Assembly (NCBI GenBank): GCA_947643685.1
Contig: CANRXD010000077.1
Span: 1-7,333, forward strand
Length of the DNA stretch: 7,333 nucleotides
Direction of reading: 5' to 3'
Source of the DNA: an uncultured Clostridium sp.
GTDB taxonomy: Bacteria > Bacillota > Clostridia > Lachnospirales > Lachnospiraceae
The position numbers were made by a program, and so were the translations under genes. Positions 6,275 through 7,333 of this stretch are shown one piece after another. Each line of letters starts with the position of its first letter. The stretch's first letter is position 1. The notes beneath the pieces are model-generated. The model searched no databases. It had not been told where the DNA came from and saw only the letters and a list, made by a program, of their open reading frames with translations.

Positions 6275-7093
6275 ATGGAAGATCTGAGAAAAAAGCTTCT
6301 GGAGGACACGGAACTGTTTGTTCTGGATATGGACGGGACCTTTTATCTGGGTGAAAAACTTCTTCCGGGAGCGCTGGACTTTGTGAGGCAGGTGGAGCGG
6401 ATGGGAAAGAGATATCTGTTTTTCACCAATAATTCCTCCAAATCCCCGAAATTGTATATGGAAAAGCTGGCGGCGATGGGCTGGCCAACAGAGAGGAGCC
6501 AGATTATGACCTCCGGGGATGTGATGATTGAGTATTTGAAGACAAACCGGCCAGGAAAATGTGTATATCTGGTGGGAACTCCGGCGCTTGAGGAAACCTT
6601 CCTGGAAGGGGGGATTCCTTTGGTGAAGGAATATCCGGACGCAGTGGTGATTGGGTTTGATCTGACTCTTACTTATGATAAGCTGGAACGTGCCTGCACC
6701 TTCATACGAAACGGAGCGGAATTTCTGGCTACACATCTGGACATTAATTGTCCAACAGAAACAGGATTTATTCCGGACTGCGGAGCATTGTGTGCAGCCA
6801 TAGCCCTTTCCACAGGAAAACAGCCGAAATACGTAGGGAAACCGTTTGCGGAAACCGTGGATATGGTACTTAGAAGGACGGGAGCACATCGTGAAAAAAC
6901 GGCGTTTGTGGGGGATAGGATTTACACAGATGTGGCCACCGGCGTAAAAAACGGAGCGAAGGGAATTCTGGTACTGACAGGAGAGACCAGGCGTTCTGAT
7001 GTTGAAAATTCGGATGTGAAGCCTGATGGAATTTTTGAATCCCTTGGAGAGATGGGAAAGCTGTTAAAGCAGATAGAAAACGAGCAACTGTGA
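6275..7093 (+). CDS. NagD-like HAD-IIA family phosphatase
   Basis: A 272-residue cytosolic hydrolase of the haloacid dehalogenase superfamily, subfamily IIA (NagD/4-nitrophenylphosphatase type), which removes phosphate from small molecules such as sugar phosphates or nucleotides. All four HAD motifs are present: motif I LDMDGTFY with nucleophile D18 and acid/base D20; motif II FFTNNSS with T51; motif III lysine K189 in YVGKP; and motif IV VGDRIYTD with D214 and D219. The C2 cap lies between about 75 and 185 and carries the family block ATHLDINCPTETGFIPDCG (152-170). Length is normal. ATG 6275 follows GGAG at 6265-6268, and the gene begins 11 bases after the ktrA stop, so it is almost surely co-transcribed with ktrBA. 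It ends before a strong terminator. The substrate is unknown, and no direct link to potassium transport is evident. Confidence 0.93.
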   Translation: MEDLRKKLLEDTELFVLDMDGTFYLGEKLLPGALDFVRQVERMGKRYLFFTNNSSKSPKLYMEKLAAMGWPTERSQIMTSGDVMIEYLKTNRPGKCVYLVGTPALEETFLEGGIPLVKEYPDAVVIGFDLTLTYDKLERACTFIRNGAEFLATHLDINCPTETGFIPDCGALCAAIALSTGKQPKYVGKPFAETVDMVLRRTGAHREKTAFVGDRIYTDVATGVKNGAKGILVLTGETRRSDVENSDVKPDGIFESLGEMGKLLKQIENEQL

Positions 7094-7123
7094 GATATGG
7101 AACTGTTACCATGAATGACATGA

Positions 7124-7155
7124 AAAAGCTCCCGCCTGGTACGGCGGGAGCTTTT
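7124..7155. terminator. Strong intrinsic terminator, probably bidirectional
   Basis: A perfect 13-bp stem, AAAAGCTCCCGCC (7124-7136) with GGCGGGAGCTTTT (7143-7155), encloses a TGGTAC loop. It lies 30 bases after the HAD stop and should end the ktrBA-HAD transcript. On the - strand the stem is followed by an even longer T-run (from the A-run at 7123-7127), so it could also serve a convergent gene ending at 7202. Confidence 0.92.
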
Positions 7156-7201
7156 CCACAAAATACTAAAAAGGGGGATGTAAGAGTTACTACATGATAA
7201 T

Positions 7202-7333
7202 TTATATGTAAATCCAGCCCCACAGGGGATGGAAGAATTGTTTGGCGAGTCCGACTGCCTTTGCGCGCTGGTTGCTGCCGGCCTCTTGTTTTTTGTTATA
7301 GCTAAAGTATACTGGATAAATGTGTCTTAAGTA
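7202..7333 (-). CDS. Possible 3' end of a convergent gene (partial)
   Basis: An open - strand frame enters from the right edge and runs 43 codons to a TAA at 7202-7204, ending FFHPLWGWIYI. I do not recognise the protein. The visible part is polar and basic in the middle (KKQEAGSNQRAKAVG) with an aromatic C-terminus and no membrane segment. Support is indirect: the frame is open along its whole visible length, and a terminator with a good - strand U-tract follows 47 bases beyond the stop, mirroring the convergent arrangement at 549-581. Against it, 43 codons can be open by chance, and a 33-codon + strand frame (7229-7330) occupies the same DNA. The start lies outside the window. Confidence 0.4.
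   Translation of the reverse strand, partial: YLRHIYPVYFSYNKKQEAGSNQRAKAVGLAKQFFHPLWGWIYI

Noticed and set aside
6191..6889. 232-codon - strand open frame antisense to the HAD gene and the ktrA end
   Set aside because: The + strand genes here have full family motifs and ribosome sites. The antisense translation shows no recognisable domain and has shadow-like composition.

Overview
The window looks like ordinary chromosome from an anaerobic Firmicute, most likely a Lachnospiraceae/Clostridium cluster XIVa type organism. This is an inference from the mixed but moderate GC content, the strong AGGAGG-type ribosome binding sites, TTG start usage, and the gene set: a C_GCAxxG_C_C protein, an AbgT carrier, a PepT-like M20 peptidase, KtrAB and a NagD-like HAD phosphatase. 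I see no insertion sequence, phage gene, CRISPR array, tRNA or rRNA.

Layout. From 77 to 532 (+) lies a small cysteine-rich C_GCAxxG_C_C family protein. It converges on an AbgT-family membrane carrier at 585-2126 (-), and the two share a perfect 11-bp stem terminator at 549-581 that can work in both directions. An AT-rich divergent intergenic region (2127-2378) carries a plausible promoter for each side and two short inverted repeats on the abgT side. Next on the + strand come a membrane-anchored protein with a degenerate NERD-like domain (2379-3026) and a PepT-like M20 metallopeptidase (3049-4155), 22 bp apart, ending in a hairpin terminator at 4162-4189. The last transcription unit is ktrB (TTG start, 4240-5583), ktrA (5613-6263) and a NagD-like HAD-IIA phosphatase (6275-7093). 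It closes with a perfect 13-bp stem terminator at 7124-7155. The final 132 bases hold an open frame on the - strand that enters from the right edge and stops at 7202; it may be the 3' end of another convergent gene.

How the genes work together. KtrB (ion-conducting subunit) and KtrA (cytoplasmic nucleotide-binding gating ring) form a complete Ktr-type potassium uptake system; the HAD phosphatase appears co-transcribed, with no obvious functional tie. The AbgT carrier and the M20 peptidase sit on either side of one divergent promoter region. In E. coli an AbgT carrier works with M20 hydrolases (AbgA/AbgB) on p-aminobenzoyl-glutamate, so a carrier-plus-peptidase pairing is possible here, but it is only an inference because the peptidase is PepT-like and not of the AbgA/B type.

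I found no convincing new multi-gene system. The least explained items are the NERD-like protein that lacks the usual catalytic residues, the possible carrier-peptidase link, and the unidentified reading frames at the right edge.
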